From NCBI GenBank assembly GCA_934796775.1, contig CAKVPH010000001.1, positions 62,001 to 126,000 of the forward strand: a stretch of 64,000 bases of DNA. The letters are read 5' to 3'. The stretch is from an uncultured Clostridia bacterium (GTDB lineage: Bacteria; Bacillota; Clostridia; Christensenellales; Borkfalkiaceae). The notes beneath the pieces were generated by a model, which was not told the origin of the DNA, did not search any database, and saw only the letters and a program-made list of their open reading frames with translations. The position numbers and the translations under genes are program-made. Positions 35,563 to 44,475 of the stretch are shown one piece after another (within the stretch, counting starts at the first letter, position 1; each line of letters starts with the position of its first letter).

Positions 35563-36665
35563 TATTTCACCTCAGGATAGAGTCTTTCTTCGGTTTCTTT
35601 ATTGAAAATAAATACTTTATGCGGCTTTAACGAAAATGCAACTTTGTTTTCTGCCGTCGGTGTTACCACTGTGTCTGCATCTATGATTGAACGAACTATA
35701 GGTGATATTGCAGCAGGGTGACGAGAAACTATACTAACGTCACGTCCCATAACTTCGGTACTGGTAAGTTCAAGATGGAGTGTGCCTTCCAGATTATAAA
35801 TAAATCCTTCCGGGCGGATTCCTACATAAACGGGTTGATCCGATATTCCTTTTGCAGCAAGAACTTTTTCATTGCCGATATAAAGATCTTCGTCTTTAAT
35901 TTCGCCTTCAAATACGTTGATAGGAGGTGTACCCAAAAACTTTGCAACAAAGAGATTTAAGGGATTGTCGTAAACTTCTTGCGGTGCACCGATTTGTTGA
36001 ACAACGCCAAGTTTCATAACGACGATTTGATCCGAAATAGACATTGCTTCTTCCTGGTCGTGCGTTACGAAAACGGTGGTAATATTTGTTTCGCGCTGGA
36101 TACGTTTTATTTCTTCGCGAGTTTGAAGTCTGAGTCTTGCGTCAAGGTTTGAAAGAGGTTCGTCCAAAAGCAATACTCTCGGCATTTTTACAAGCGCACG
36201 AGCGATAGCAACACGCTGTTGCTGACCGCCTGAAAGTTCGTGCGGTTTACGATCCATAAGTTCGTCTATCTGCACGAGTTTTGCCACACGATATGATCTT
36301 TCGAGCATTTCGTCTTTTGTAAGTTTATCCACGCCTTTAAGGTTTTCAAGCGGAAACATAATGTTCTGTTTAACAGTCATATGCGGATAAAGAGCATAGT
36401 TCTGGAATACAAGACCAACGCCTCTGTTTTCGGGGGAGAGTTCGGTGACGTCGTCGTCACCAAAGAAAATTTGCCCCGATGTGGGCTTCTGAAGTCCGCA
36501 AATCATATAAAGCGTGGTACTTTTCCCACAACCGGAAGGTCCGAGAAGACCGATAAGTTTACCGTCCGGAATTTCGTAATTAAAACGATTTACCGCCGTA
36601 ACTTCAGCGCCTTTTTTGTTTCTGCTCGGAAAGATTTTCGTTAAGTCTTTCAGTACAACTTTCAT
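35562..36665 (-). CDS. ABC transporter ATP-binding protein, MsmX/UgpC type
   Basis: A 367-residue ATPase with Walker A GPSGCGKST, Q-loop, signature LSGGQQQRVAIARAL, Walker B LLLDEPLSNLDA and H-loop THDQEEAM. A C-terminal TOBE regulatory domain (about 240-367) marks the carbohydrate CUT1 class. It leads the operon. In many Bacillota one such ATPase serves several importers; here it is encoded together with its permeases. Confidence 0.95.
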   Translation of the reverse strand: MKVVLKDLTKIFPSRNKKGAEVTAVNRFNYEIPDGKLIGLLGPSGCGKSTTLYMICGLQKPTSGQIFFGDDDVTELSPENRGVGLVFQNYALYPHMTVKQNIMFPLENLKGVDKLTKDEMLERSYRVAKLVQIDELMDRKPHELSGGQQQRVAIARALVKMPRVLLLDEPLSNLDARLRLQTREEIKRIQRETNITTVFVTHDQEEAMSISDQIVVMKLGVVQQIGAPQEVYDNPLNLFVAKFLGTPPINVFEGEIKDEDLYIGNEKVLAAKGISDQPVYVGIRPEGFIYNLEGTLHLELTSTEVMGRDVSIVSRHPAAISPIVRSIIDADTVVTPTAENKVAFSLKPHKVFIFNKETEERLYPEVK

Positions 36666-36696
36666 TTCCTTTTAATTTCCTTCATACATTATTATT

Positions 36697-36726
36697 TATA
36701 TAAAAAACTTTATATAAAAAACTCAA
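36697..36726 (-). promoter_or_regulatory. Candidate promoter of the ABC transporter/nuclease operon
   Basis: Minus-strand TTGAGT (36721-36726), an 18-base spacer and TATATA (36697-36702). The region is so AT-rich that the exact -10 is uncertain. Confidence 0.35.
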
Positions 36727-36785
36727 TAAACGCACCATTGCGCGAAAATCGATATTTTCTCTTTTTAAAAAATATTAACAATTTA

Positions 36786-36817
36786 AAAAGCCAAAGAGGA
36801 TATACTTCGGCTTTTTA
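36786..36817 (-). terminator. Terminator after the 162-aa membrane protein gene
   Basis: AAAAAGCCAAAG pairs with CTTCGGCTTTTT with one mismatch; it lies 8 bases past the stop codon. Confidence 0.75.
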
Positions 36818-36824
36818 TAAGCCA

Positions 36825-37313
36825 TCAATCATCAATTTTATGTAAAGCGGTAAGCAAAACGTTGACTGCTTGCATTCCAAGTGCGATAGCGGCAACGATT
36901 ATTGTGATAGTACATGTATCCGAGAATTTTTGTACCATTTTTTTACCGAAAAGTGCTTCGATGGCAAATATATCTAATTTAAACTTTTCCGTGTTTGCTT
37001 GATACTTTGAGGTATAGGCTGCATTTAAAAACATTATTATGAATACGATAAAAAATACAGATAAAAGCATTCCGACACCTTTCAAAATATACATAGTTTT
37101 TGGCCTTTCTTTATATTTATCGGCAAAAATCAAGCAAACACTTGAGCCTATTGCAAATAAAGCGGAAAAAAATAGCCAAGGCGATCTGATATTTAATTCG
37201 AGATCCGCAAGAAGAACAAAAAGCATTCCTGCACAAAAAATCAAAATGAATCCTACGATATCTGAAATTTTTCCGATTAACGTGACTGTTTTTTTAATTT
37301 TTAAATTATTCAT
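36825..37313 (-). CDS. Four-helix membrane protein, unknown function
   Basis: 162 residues with four hydrophobic helices (starting IVGFILIFCAGMLFVLL, SPWLFFSALFAIGSSVCLIF, ILKGVGMLLSVFFIVFII and TITIIVAAIALGMQAVNVLL). I recognise no domain. AAGGAGTG precedes the ATG. It lies 59 bases after the RDD-family gene on the same strand, so the two are probably one unit ending at the terminator at 36786. Confidence 0.7.
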   Translation of the reverse strand: MNNLKIKKTVTLIGKISDIVGFILIFCAGMLFVLLADLELNIRSPWLFFSALFAIGSSVCLIFADKYKERPKTMYILKGVGMLLSVFFIVFIIMFLNAAYTSKYQANTEKFKLDIFAIEALFGKKMVQKFSDTCTITIIVAAIALGMQAVNVLLTALHKIDD

Positions 37314-37372
37314 TGTATTCGCACTCCTTCAAAAAAAGTGAAAATGGATTTTTGTAATTCGAAGCTAACTTA

Positions 37373-38140
37373 TTAAACTCTATAGTCAGCTTTTTCGGCT
37401 TCCTGTCTGTGCAATTCTTCTTTATACGCAATTAAGTCTGCTTCGCTGTCGAATATCTTCTGACACGACATATCGACCGCAACAGTGTCAGCTAAAAGAT
37501 CATGAATGGCTGAATGCGACGATGTAACTAATAAAATGATTATATTTACAAGAGGTATCGCAAAAAGGAGTATTGCTCCTAATGCGTCAAGCCGACCGAA
37601 AAACAACATTATTAAAAAGTAGACGGGAATCATTGTTTCGATGGCATATTTTCCGAGTATTGATCTTATAAATAAAGATATATTTCCTATTTTTACTCCG
37701 TTGCTTCGCATAAGGGCAATCGAAAATATCTTTTTTCCCACCGTCTGACCGTTTTTGAAAACTATGGGGAGTATAAACTCTAATAAAATAAACGCAAAAA
37801 AAATGCTTAAACTGGTTATCAAAATAGACAAATTCACCACCATATTATAACTTTTTACGGCGACTTTGTCTTTGGAAAGAGCTTCCGACGCTTTTTTATA
37901 ATCTTCTTTCTTTTCTTCGGGAAGTTTATCATATTCTTCTTGCGAAATATTTTCTTCTATATCATATTCGGCAAGATAATATGCTCGTCTTTCATTGTAT
38001 TGTTTGCTGTAGTCATTGTATCCTGTCACAAGGGAGAGCAGATACGCAAAAAACACAGCTACAATGGCAATAAGAATAAGATCAAGTAAAAACGCCGATG
38101 CCCGTTTTAAAATACTTGCTTTTTGCAAATCAAAAATCAT
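37373..38140 (-). CDS. RDD family membrane protein
   Basis: 255 residues. The RDD signature is visible: an Arg in the first segment (KRASAFLLDLILIAIV, with Asp), then KNGQTVGKKIFSIALMRSNG, then an Asp-containing end (SHSAIHDLLADTVAVD). Between helices 1 and 2 is a long charged loop (about residues 45-95) rich in Lys, Glu and Tyr. The family is of uncertain function; some members act in ion exchange. I chose the ATG at 38140 because AAAGGA precedes it. Confidence 0.82.
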   Translation of the reverse strand: MIFDLQKASILKRASAFLLDLILIAIVAVFFAYLLSLVTGYNDYSKQYNERRAYYLAEYDIEENISQEEYDKLPEEKKEDYKKASEALSKDKVAVKSYNMVVNLSILITSLSIFFAFILLEFILPIVFKNGQTVGKKIFSIALMRSNGVKIGNISLFIRSILGKYAIETMIPVYFLIMLFFGRLDALGAILLFAIPLVNIIILLVTSSHSAIHDLLADTVAVDMSCQKIFDSEADLIAYKEELHRQEAEKADYRV

Positions 38141-38170
38141 AGTATTCGTCCTTTCTTTTGGTTTTACCAA

Positions 38171-38534
38171 TCAAGCATCATTATATTATATTATATAAAT
38201 ACCTAAAACTACGCTTAAATTGTAACATAGCAAAAGGATAATGTCAATGCTTTTTTTTAAGATTTTCATTTAATTTTTTTATATAAAAAATTCACTTTTA
38301 AAGTATAAAAATTACAATATATATACATTCTTTCTTAATTTTTAATTTCATAATAAATGGTAATAATCGGTATATAATATATGATTTTAAAGATTTTTAT
38401 GTTTAACATAATTTATCTTGCGCTTATAAGCAAGTTTTTACAAAATGAATTTATTCTGATTTAATTGTATAAATATTTGAGTTTTAATATAAATATTTTT
38501 ATTCCGAAAAAAATTTTTTATATATGAATAAAAT
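38171..38534. other. Very AT-rich gene-free stretch
   Basis: About 360 bases with no gene. It holds overlapping TATAAT-like boxes near 38187-38200 that could serve the RDD gene on the minus strand, and little else I can name. Confidence 0.4.
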
Positions 38535-38568
38535 AAAAACGACCATTTTTTAAATGGTCGTTTTTCGT
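38535..38568 (-). terminator. Terminator after rpmB
   Basis: AAAACGACCATTT pairs with AATGGTCGTTTT around a short loop, 11 bases past the rpmB stop. Confidence 0.8.
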
Positions 38569-38578
38569 TTCTGGTTTT

Positions 38579-38767
38579 TTATACTCTTGTTACTTTGTCG
38601 CTTTTAAGGCAACGAGCACAAACATATTCAGAGGTCATCACGCCGTCTTTCATAACTTTGACCTTTTGAACATTTGCGCTGTATAAGCGGGGAGTTTTAC
38701 GGTTACTGTGGCTTACTTTGTTACCGGACAGTTTTCCCTTACCGCACACACTGCAAACTCTTGACAT
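38579..38767 (-). CDS. rpmB: 50S ribosomal protein L28
   Basis: A 62-residue protein with the L28 pattern: CSVCGKG near the start, SHSNRKTPRLYSANVQKV in the middle and a second CxxC (CARCLKS). The paired CxxC motifs mean it is the zinc-binding form. It has its own promoter and terminator and is divergent from gls24-fakA-recG, as in many Clostridia. Confidence 0.96.
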   Translation of the reverse strand: MSRVCSVCGKGKLSGNKVSHSNRKTPRLYSANVQKVKVMKDGVMTSEYVCARCLKSDKVTRV

Positions 38768-38820
38768 ATATACACCTCCAAATACATAAGTTAATTCGGT
38801 TTTTATTCAACACTTATAAC

Positions 38821-38849
38821 ACTATATCATTTATTTTTTAAAAAATCAA
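38821..38849 (-). promoter_or_regulatory. Promoter of rpmB
   Basis: Minus-strand TTGATT (38844-38849), a 17-base spacer and TATAGT (38821-38826). Confidence 0.65.
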
Positions 38850-38961
38850 GAGTTTTTTGCTATATTTTAAGAAGTTTGTTTTTTTTTTGAAATTTTTTTA
38901 TAAAACAGATAAGAATATCTTGTGAAAGAATGGTGTAAAATTCAAATTGCCGCAAAAATTC

Positions 38962-38990
38962 TTGCAAAATATATTTTAATGATGTACAAT
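38962..38990 (+). promoter_or_regulatory. Promoter of gls24-fakA-recG
   Basis: TTGCAA (38962-38967), a 17-base spacer and TACAAT (38985-38990), 33 bases before the gls24 ATG. Confidence 0.65.
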
Positions 38991-39023
38991 AATAACATAA
39001 CTTAAAAAGGAGCATACGATAAG

Positions 39024-39371
39024 ATGTCGGTAAAAACAAGTAACATTTATGGCAATATTTCAATATCGGACGAAGCTATAGCTCGCGTTGCCGAACATGC
39101 CGCGTTAGATTGTTACGGTATAGTTGAGATGGTCAATAAGCGTTTCGCCGACAGTATTTCGGGGTTACTGAAAAAAAACGGGCCTAAAGGGGTCAACGTT
39201 ACAACAGACGGCGACCGAATTTATATTGATTTATACGTCATTATAAAATTCGGCGTTTCCATTTCTGCAGTTGCGGACAGTTTGAAACAAGCTGTCAACT
39301 ACAATGTCGAAAAATTTACGGGCATGCTCGTAGATCGTGTAAACGTAAACATTGTAGGCGTAAAACTGTAA
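39024..39371 (+). CDS. Asp23/Gls24 family envelope stress response protein (YloU-like)
   Basis: A 115-residue protein with the Asp23 core: GNISISDEAIARVAEHAAL, GVNVTTDGDRIYIDLYVIIKFG, and the C-terminal FTGMLVDRVNVNIVGVKL. Such proteins are cytoplasmic and membrane-associated, linked to alkaline and envelope stress. It sits just upstream of fakA, a conserved Bacillota pairing (yloU-yloV), behind a strong AAAAAGGAG site. Confidence 0.93.
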   Translation: MSVKTSNIYGNISISDEAIARVAEHAALDCYGIVEMVNKRFADSISGLLKKNGPKGVNVTTDGDRIYIDLYVIIKFGVSISAVADSLKQAVNYNVEKFTGMLVDRVNVNIVGVKL

Positions 39372-39392
39372 TTATCGGGAGTTTTCTATTTT

Positions 39393-41033
39393 ATGATTAA
39401 AAGCATTAACGGTGCTGCATTTACGAAGATGATCGTTACGGCGTCTAAACTTCTTGATGCTAACAGAGCTAAGATAGACGCATTGAACGTCTTTCCCGTG
39501 CCGGACGGCGATACGGGAACGAATATGTCCCTTACTATGCAGTCGGCGGTAAAAGAGCTTAAAAATTGCAATTCTAACAGATTAAGCAATATAAGCGATG
39601 CCGTATCTCGCGGAGCACTAAGAGGCGCGCGTGGTAATTCAGGCGTAATTTTATCCCAAGTATTGAAAGGTATTTGTACCATAATCAAGACAAAAGACGA
39701 AGTTGATACCAGACTTTTTGCAAAAGCAATGAAAAACGCAACGGCTGTTGCGTATTCGGCTGTAAGCAAACCTAAGGAAGGCACCATGCTGACTGTATCG
39801 CGCATGATGTCGGAAGCGGCTCAAGCCGCAGCTAAATATCGCGATTTTGAAACTTTTTTACATGAAGTTATCAAACGCGGCGAAGAAGCACTTGAAATGA
39901 CGCCGCAACTTTTGCCGGTTTTGAAAAAAGCCGGGGTAGTGGACTCAGGTGGAATGGGGCTTTTAACCGTTTACAAAGGAATGCTTAAAGGCTTACTTGG
40001 CGAAACGGTTGAATCCGGAGAAGAAGAGGAAAAATCCGAGCCTGAAAAAAAGGCGGACTATACTTCATCAGACAATATTGATATAATCAACTTAGGCGAA
40101 ATCGAATTTGCATATTGTACGGAGTTTTTCATTATTAATTTAAAGAGAAGAACGACTCTTGCCGATATAGATAAACTGCGCGAATACCTTATGACTATAG
40201 GCGATTGCGTTTTAGTTATAGGCGATCTCGAATTTGTTAAAGTACACGTTCACACAAACAATCCGGGGCAGGCGTTGTCCAAGGCGTTGACTTTGGGTGA
40301 AATAGACAGAGTTAAAATCGAAAATATGCTTGAACAGCATCGTCAGCTCGTTAAAAAATACGAAGCCGAGAAAAAGGAAATGGCAATGCTTGCTATTTCT
40401 CAAGGTGACGGCCTTGCCGAGATATTCAGAGAACTTATGGTCGACAAGATTATCGAAGGCGGACAGACGATGAATCCAAGCGCAAGTGACATTGCCGACG
40501 CCATAGCTAAAATCAACGCAGAAAATATTTTTATTTTCCCGAATAACAGCAACATCATTCTGGCGGCCGAACAAGCAAAATCATTAGTTGAGGGCAAAAA
40601 AATATTTGTAGTTCCCACAAAAAATATTCCGCAAGGTTTTTCAGCTGCTCTTGCATTCAATCCTGAAGAGAATGCCGAACAAAACCTGCTTAATATGTAC
40701 CACGCGATTGAAAATGTGGTAACGGGACAAGTTACCTATGCCGTAAGAACCACAAAAATTGATGGTTTCAGTTTGAAAAAAGGTGACATAATCGGACTTA
40801 ACAGTAAAAAAATACTCACAAAATCCGATAATATAGTAGATACTACGTTAAAACTTGTAGATAAATTAAAAGATAACGGGCAGGCACTTATAAATCTTTA
40901 CTACGGAAAAGACGTTTCCGAAGAAGATGCTACAGCTTTATCACAAAAGATATCCGAAAAATACCCCGATTGCGATGTAGAATTGTATTATGGCGGACAG
41001 GATATATACTACTATATAGTTTCTATGGAATAA
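39393..41033 (+). CDS. fakA: Fatty acid kinase catalytic subunit FakA (YloV, DAK2 domain)
   Basis: 546 residues. The N-terminal DAK2 (DhaL-like) ATP-binding domain contains the metal-binding DGDTGTNMSL and RGARGNSGVILSQ. The C-terminal domain (from about residue 220) includes FCTEF-like (YCTEFFIINL), HVHTNNPGQAL and FPNNSNI blocks involved in pairing with FakB. FakA phosphorylates FakB-bound fatty acid to an acyl phosphate for phospholipid synthesis. A DegV/FakB gene is present at 15384. The start codon lies 21 bases after gls24. Confidence 0.95.
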   Translation: MIKSINGAAFTKMIVTASKLLDANRAKIDALNVFPVPDGDTGTNMSLTMQSAVKELKNCNSNRLSNISDAVSRGALRGARGNSGVILSQVLKGICTIIKTKDEVDTRLFAKAMKNATAVAYSAVSKPKEGTMLTVSRMMSEAAQAAAKYRDFETFLHEVIKRGEEALEMTPQLLPVLKKAGVVDSGGMGLLTVYKGMLKGLLGETVESGEEEEKSEPEKKADYTSSDNIDIINLGEIEFAYCTEFFIINLKRRTTLADIDKLREYLMTIGDCVLVIGDLEFVKVHVHTNNPGQALSKALTLGEIDRVKIENMLEQHRQLVKKYEAEKKEMAMLAISQGDGLAEIFRELMVDKIIEGGQTMNPSASDIADAIAKINAENIFIFPNNSNIILAAEQAKSLVEGKKIFVVPTKNIPQGFSAALAFNPEENAEQNLLNMYHAIENVVTGQVTYAVRTTKIDGFSLKKGDIIGLNSKKILTKSDNIVDTTLKLVDKLKDNGQALINLYYGKDVSEEDATALSQKISEKYPDCDVELYYGGQDIYYYIVSME

Positions 41034-41040
41034 TAAATTC

Positions 41041-41068
41041 TGCGCCGCGTTTTAAGCGGCGCGTTTCA
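41041..41068 (+). terminator. GC-rich hairpin between fakA and recG
   Basis: GCGCCGC and GCGGCGC pair around GTTTTAA with only a short T tail, so it is more likely a partial terminator or processing hairpin inside the operon. Confidence 0.5.
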
Positions 41069-41079
41069 TATACAAAATT

Positions 41080-43092
41080 ATGGAATTAAAAAACATAAAA
41101 GGATTATCCGATAAGCTGATTGAGGAACTTAATAAATGCGGTATAAAAAATGCAGAAGAATTGATAATGCATTTTCCGAAAAATTATCTTGATTTAACGC
41201 ACGTTACGCCTTTAAAATATTGCTTTGAGTATGAGTTTGCGTTTACTAAAGCCAGGCTTGTAAGCACGCCCAAATATTTTGTTTCAGCCAAAAAGTTGCG
41301 TTGCGTAAAAGCTATGTGCGAGCAGGAAGGAGAACTTTTTGAAGTTGTATGGTTTAATCAACCATATGTTTTAAAAAAACTTATTCAAGGGACGGAATAT
41401 TTATTTTACGGCAGAATAAAAAGAAAGTACGGACAAACCACAATGCTTAACCCTACTTTTGAAAAAGCTGAAAAAAATGACTATCTGAAAGGCATTTTGC
41501 CGGTTTATAATCTTCCGCAAAGCTTTTTTCAACGCACGATGCAAGCCGTTATTAACGACGCATTATACAAAGTTAAGCCAAACTCGCGTATTCCGGATTC
41601 TCTTGTAAAAAAATATTCGCTTTTACCGCTGCAAAAGGCGTATGAGGAAGTGCATAATCCCACGTCATTTGATCAAAAAGATATTGCATCAGACCGAATT
41701 GCCGTAGAAGAATATTTTCTGCTCATTTCTGCTTTTCGTTTTATTAAAGGCGATAAACAGCAGGTCAGAGTGAATAAGTATAGCGTATCGCCTAAAGATT
41801 TGCCCGAATTTGCTTCGCGTTTCGGATTTGAGTTTACAAAAGGGCAAAAACTTGCCGTAAACGACGTTTTTTCCGATATGACAAAACCTCACGTTATGAA
41901 CAGACTTATTCAAGGGGACGTTGGTTGCGGAAAAACAGCCGTTGCTCTTTGCGCGCTTTTTATTGCTTTAAAATCAGGCTATCAGGCGGCATTGCTTTCG
42001 CCGACCGAAGTTCTTGCCGAGCAAAATTATAGAATTGCAAAACATTATTTAGGGGAATTTCCTATAGCTTTTCTGTCAGGTCGTCTTTCAGTAAAAGAAA
42101 AAAACGCCATTAAACATGGAATTAAAAGCGGAGAAATAAAGCTCGTTGTCGGAACGCACGCAATTCTCCAAAAAGACGTTGAATTTTTTAATCTTAGCTT
42201 GTGTATCTGTGACGAACAACAAAGGTTCGGCGTTTCGCAAAGAAGCTCGCTTCTGGCAAAAGGATCGGCTCCCGATTTACTTGTAATGAGTGCAACGCCC
42301 ATACCCCGAACCCTTTCGCTGATATTTTACGGAGATCTTGATATAACGACAATTTCAGATAAACCAGCGGCAAGGTGCGAGATAGGAACGAATATAGTTC
42401 CTTCCGTTAAATACGGCGATATGCTTAAATTTATATCTAAAGAAATAGCAAATAAACATAAAGTTTATTTTGTCGCACCCAAGATTGACGAAGATCCCGA
42501 AGGGGAAATTATGAGTGTTACCGAATTATACGGTGAGCTTTCAGAAAGATTGCCTCAAGTAAAAATCAGACTGCTTCACGGAAAAATGAAAGATGCCGAA
42601 AAGAACGAAATAATGGAAGATTTTTCTCACGGCGATTGTATGGCGCTTGTATCTACTACGGTTATTGAAGTCGGCGTGGACGTGTCTGACGCAACCGTTA
42701 TGGTAATTTTTAATGCAGATAGATTTGGTTTATCGCAGTTACATCAATTACGCGGCCGAGTCGGGCGCGGAAATCTTAAAAGTTATTGCTTTTTGATTTC
42801 GTCAACCGATAATCCCGAAAGTATTCAAAGGTTGCAGACGTTTACAAAAACAACCGATGGTTTTAAGATATCCGAAGCAGATTTTAAAATGCGGGGAAGC
42901 GGAGATTTTTTGGGAACAAAACAGAGCGGACGTTCTACAAGCGAACTTGGTGCTTTAAAATACGCCCCGTCCGCGATATTTTTAGCTAAAAAAATTGCGG
43001 ACGAATGCGACATGATGCATTATTTTAACGATGAAATCAAAAAATATGCCTTAGAAAAGTACGATAAACTTTGCGAAGTATCGCTAAATTAA
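41080..43092 (+). CDS. recG: ATP-dependent DNA helicase RecG
   Basis: A 670-residue helicase that reverses forks and processes branched DNA. It has an N-terminal wedge/OB domain (to about residue 250), Walker A QGDVGCGKTAVA, motif III SATPIPRTL and motif VI QLRGRVGRG, then the TRG segment FKISEADFKMRGSGDFLGT. Motif II reads DEQQRFG where most RecG proteins have DEQHRFG, a small but visible change. It follows fakA, the usual place in Clostridia. Confidence 0.95.
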   Translation: MELKNIKGLSDKLIEELNKCGIKNAEELIMHFPKNYLDLTHVTPLKYCFEYEFAFTKARLVSTPKYFVSAKKLRCVKAMCEQEGELFEVVWFNQPYVLKKLIQGTEYLFYGRIKRKYGQTTMLNPTFEKAEKNDYLKGILPVYNLPQSFFQRTMQAVINDALYKVKPNSRIPDSLVKKYSLLPLQKAYEEVHNPTSFDQKDIASDRIAVEEYFLLISAFRFIKGDKQQVRVNKYSVSPKDLPEFASRFGFEFTKGQKLAVNDVFSDMTKPHVMNRLIQGDVGCGKTAVALCALFIALKSGYQAALLSPTEVLAEQNYRIAKHYLGEFPIAFLSGRLSVKEKNAIKHGIKSGEIKLVVGTHAILQKDVEFFNLSLCICDEQQRFGVSQRSSLLAKGSAPDLLVMSATPIPRTLSLIFYGDLDITTISDKPAARCEIGTNIVPSVKYGDMLKFISKEIANKHKVYFVAPKIDEDPEGEIMSVTELYGELSERLPQVKIRLLHGKMKDAEKNEIMEDFSHGDCMALVSTTVIEVGVDVSDATVMVIFNADRFGLSQLHQLRGRVGRGNLKSYCFLISSTDNPESIQRLQTFTKTTDGFKISEADFKMRGSGDFLGTKQSGRSTSELGALKYAPSAIFLAKKIADECDMMHYFNDEIKKYALEKYDKLCEVSLN

Positions 43093-43121
43093 AAAACAGA
43101 TAACGAAAGGGTGTTACATAG

Positions 43122-43150
43122 TTGACATATTTTTTCGTAATTGTTATAAT
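43122..43150 (+). promoter_or_regulatory. Promoter of the GNAT gene at 43182
   Basis: TTGACA (43122-43127), a 17-base spacer and TATAAT (43145-43150): a perfect sigma-A consensus. Confidence 0.85.
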
Positions 43151-43181
43151 ACTACTATAAAAGCTATCTACGGAGCATAAC

Positions 43182-43649
43182 ATGTACATCGTTGAAATGA
43201 ACGAAAAAAACATTGCAGAAGCGGCCGAATGTTATTCGAGCAGTTGGAAATCTGCTCACTCGAATTTATTTTCGGAAGAATTTGTAAATAATTTTACTCC
43301 AGAAAAAACTATAAGCATTTTAAAAAAGGATAACGCAGCCGATCGTCTTACTTTTATCGCATATGATAAAAATACAGCCATAGGCTTTGTTACAATTGAT
43401 AAAAAAATGTGTGAAATGACGCATCTGTATGTTAAACCCGACAGACAAAGGCAGGGCGTAGGTACTAAACTGATGGAATTTGCCATAAAGCAGCTTACAA
43501 GCATAAGCCGTGTGTACGTTACCGTAATTTCTGAAAATTCAATTGCAGTAAACTTTTTTGAAAATTACACTTTCGAATTTACAGGCGAGCAGAGGACTTT
43601 AAAAAACGGTCTTTTGGAACTCAAATACGTTTATAAAAAGAAAAAATAA
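43182..43649 (+). CDS. GNAT family N-acetyltransferase
   Basis: 155 residues with the acetyl-CoA motif A LYVKPDRQRQGVGTKLM (about residues 86-102) and a motif B segment ENSIAVNFFENYTFEFTG. The fold matches protein- or small-molecule acetylating GNAT enzymes; the substrate cannot be told. It has a perfect consensus promoter and is followed by a terminator, so it is probably monocistronic and well expressed. Confidence 0.88.
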   Translation: MYIVEMNEKNIAEAAECYSSSWKSAHSNLFSEEFVNNFTPEKTISILKKDNAADRLTFIAYDKNTAIGFVTIDKKMCEMTHLYVKPDRQRQGVGTKLMEFAIKQLTSISRVYVTVISENSIAVNFFENYTFEFTGEQRTLKNGLLELKYVYKKKK

Positions 43650-43666
43650 TAAAACCTATATATTGA

Positions 43667-43702
43667 ACGACTTTATTGCACATAATAAGGTCGTTCTTTT
43701 TT
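43667..43702 (+). terminator. Terminator abutting the DeoC-like start codon
   Basis: GAACGACTTTATT pairs with AATAAGGTCGTTC (one wobble) and ends in six Ts. The ATG of the next gene begins at 43703, and the only Shine-Dalgarno-like AAGG (43687-43690) is in the 3' arm. Confidence 0.75.
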
Positions 43703-44350
43703 ATGGAAAATATTTTAAATGCAAAAGATTTAAATCAAAAACTTGATTACACCGTTTCAGACAGATTTATAACTTATGGTGAGATAAAAAAAATTCTTGA
43801 TAAAGCCGTGGAGCAAAATTACAGATGCGTATGTGTTCCTCCAAGTTTTGTACGTTGGAGTAAAAAATACGTTGGCGGAAATATAAAAATTTGCGAGCTT
43901 GTAAACTATCCTTTGGGTAATGCTACCATAAACACTAAAACAATAGAAATTAAAGAAGGGTTAAGAAATGGTGCCGACGAGTTTGAGGTTATAATAAATC
44001 ACAACGAATTAAAAAGCGGCAACGTGGATTATGTTTTGTCGGAATTAAAACAATTAAAACACGTTGCAAGAAACAAACTTTTTAAAGCAGTATTCGAACC
44101 GTCGGTCTTAACAAAAAATGAAACGGAAACTTTCTTAAAGTGCGCTTTGTCGTCTAGGGTAGACTATGTAGTAATCGGAACTCCATTCGGTGTAAAAACC
44201 GATATAACTGAAATTGACGTAATAAAACTCCGGCTGCAAAAAAAGATAAAAATTAAATATTTTTTAATGATCCGCGAAGATGAAAATTTCGAACCATTTT
44301 TAAATCATGGCATAGACAGAATAGGTGTGACAGCATTTCGTCAGACATAA
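43703..44350 (+). CDS. DeoC/DERA-fold aldolase homologue lacking catalytic lysines
   Basis: 215 residues aligning along its length with deoxyribose-phosphate aldolase: LDYTVSDRF, VCVPPSFV, ICELVNYPLGNA, GADEFEVIINHNEL and the strand VDYVVIGTPFG. The Schiff-base Lys of DERA (E. coli Lys167, in DFIKTSTG) is replaced by Val near residue 157, Asp102 corresponds to Glu95, and the Lys201 motif GFKPAGG is not recognisable (KYFLMIRED). It is therefore unlikely to act as a normal DERA. The start lies directly after a terminator; a longer ATG start at 43676 would place the hairpin inside the gene. Confidence 0.72.
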   Translation: MENILNAKDLNQKLDYTVSDRFITYGEIKKILDKAVEQNYRCVCVPPSFVRWSKKYVGGNIKICELVNYPLGNATINTKTIEIKEGLRNGADEFEVIINHNELKSGNVDYVLSELKQLKHVARNKLFKAVFEPSVLTKNETETFLKCALSSRVDYVVIGTPFGVKTDITEIDVIKLRLQKKIKIKYFLMIREDENFEPFLNHGIDRIGVTAFRQT

Positions 44351-44475
44351 TAGTAAGTAAAATTACACATAAAATAAAGAGTTTTTAAAATTATTGCAAT
44401 GCACTAAAAGAAGAGAAAATATATTGTGTCGAATTGATTTTGTAATTCATATAATGTTTTATACGGAAAGTATTT

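Noticed and set aside
27134..36665. Mobile or phage origin of the SNase/ABC operon
   Set aside because: Base composition and signals match the host, the genes form a tidy operon with one terminator, and no mobility genes are present.
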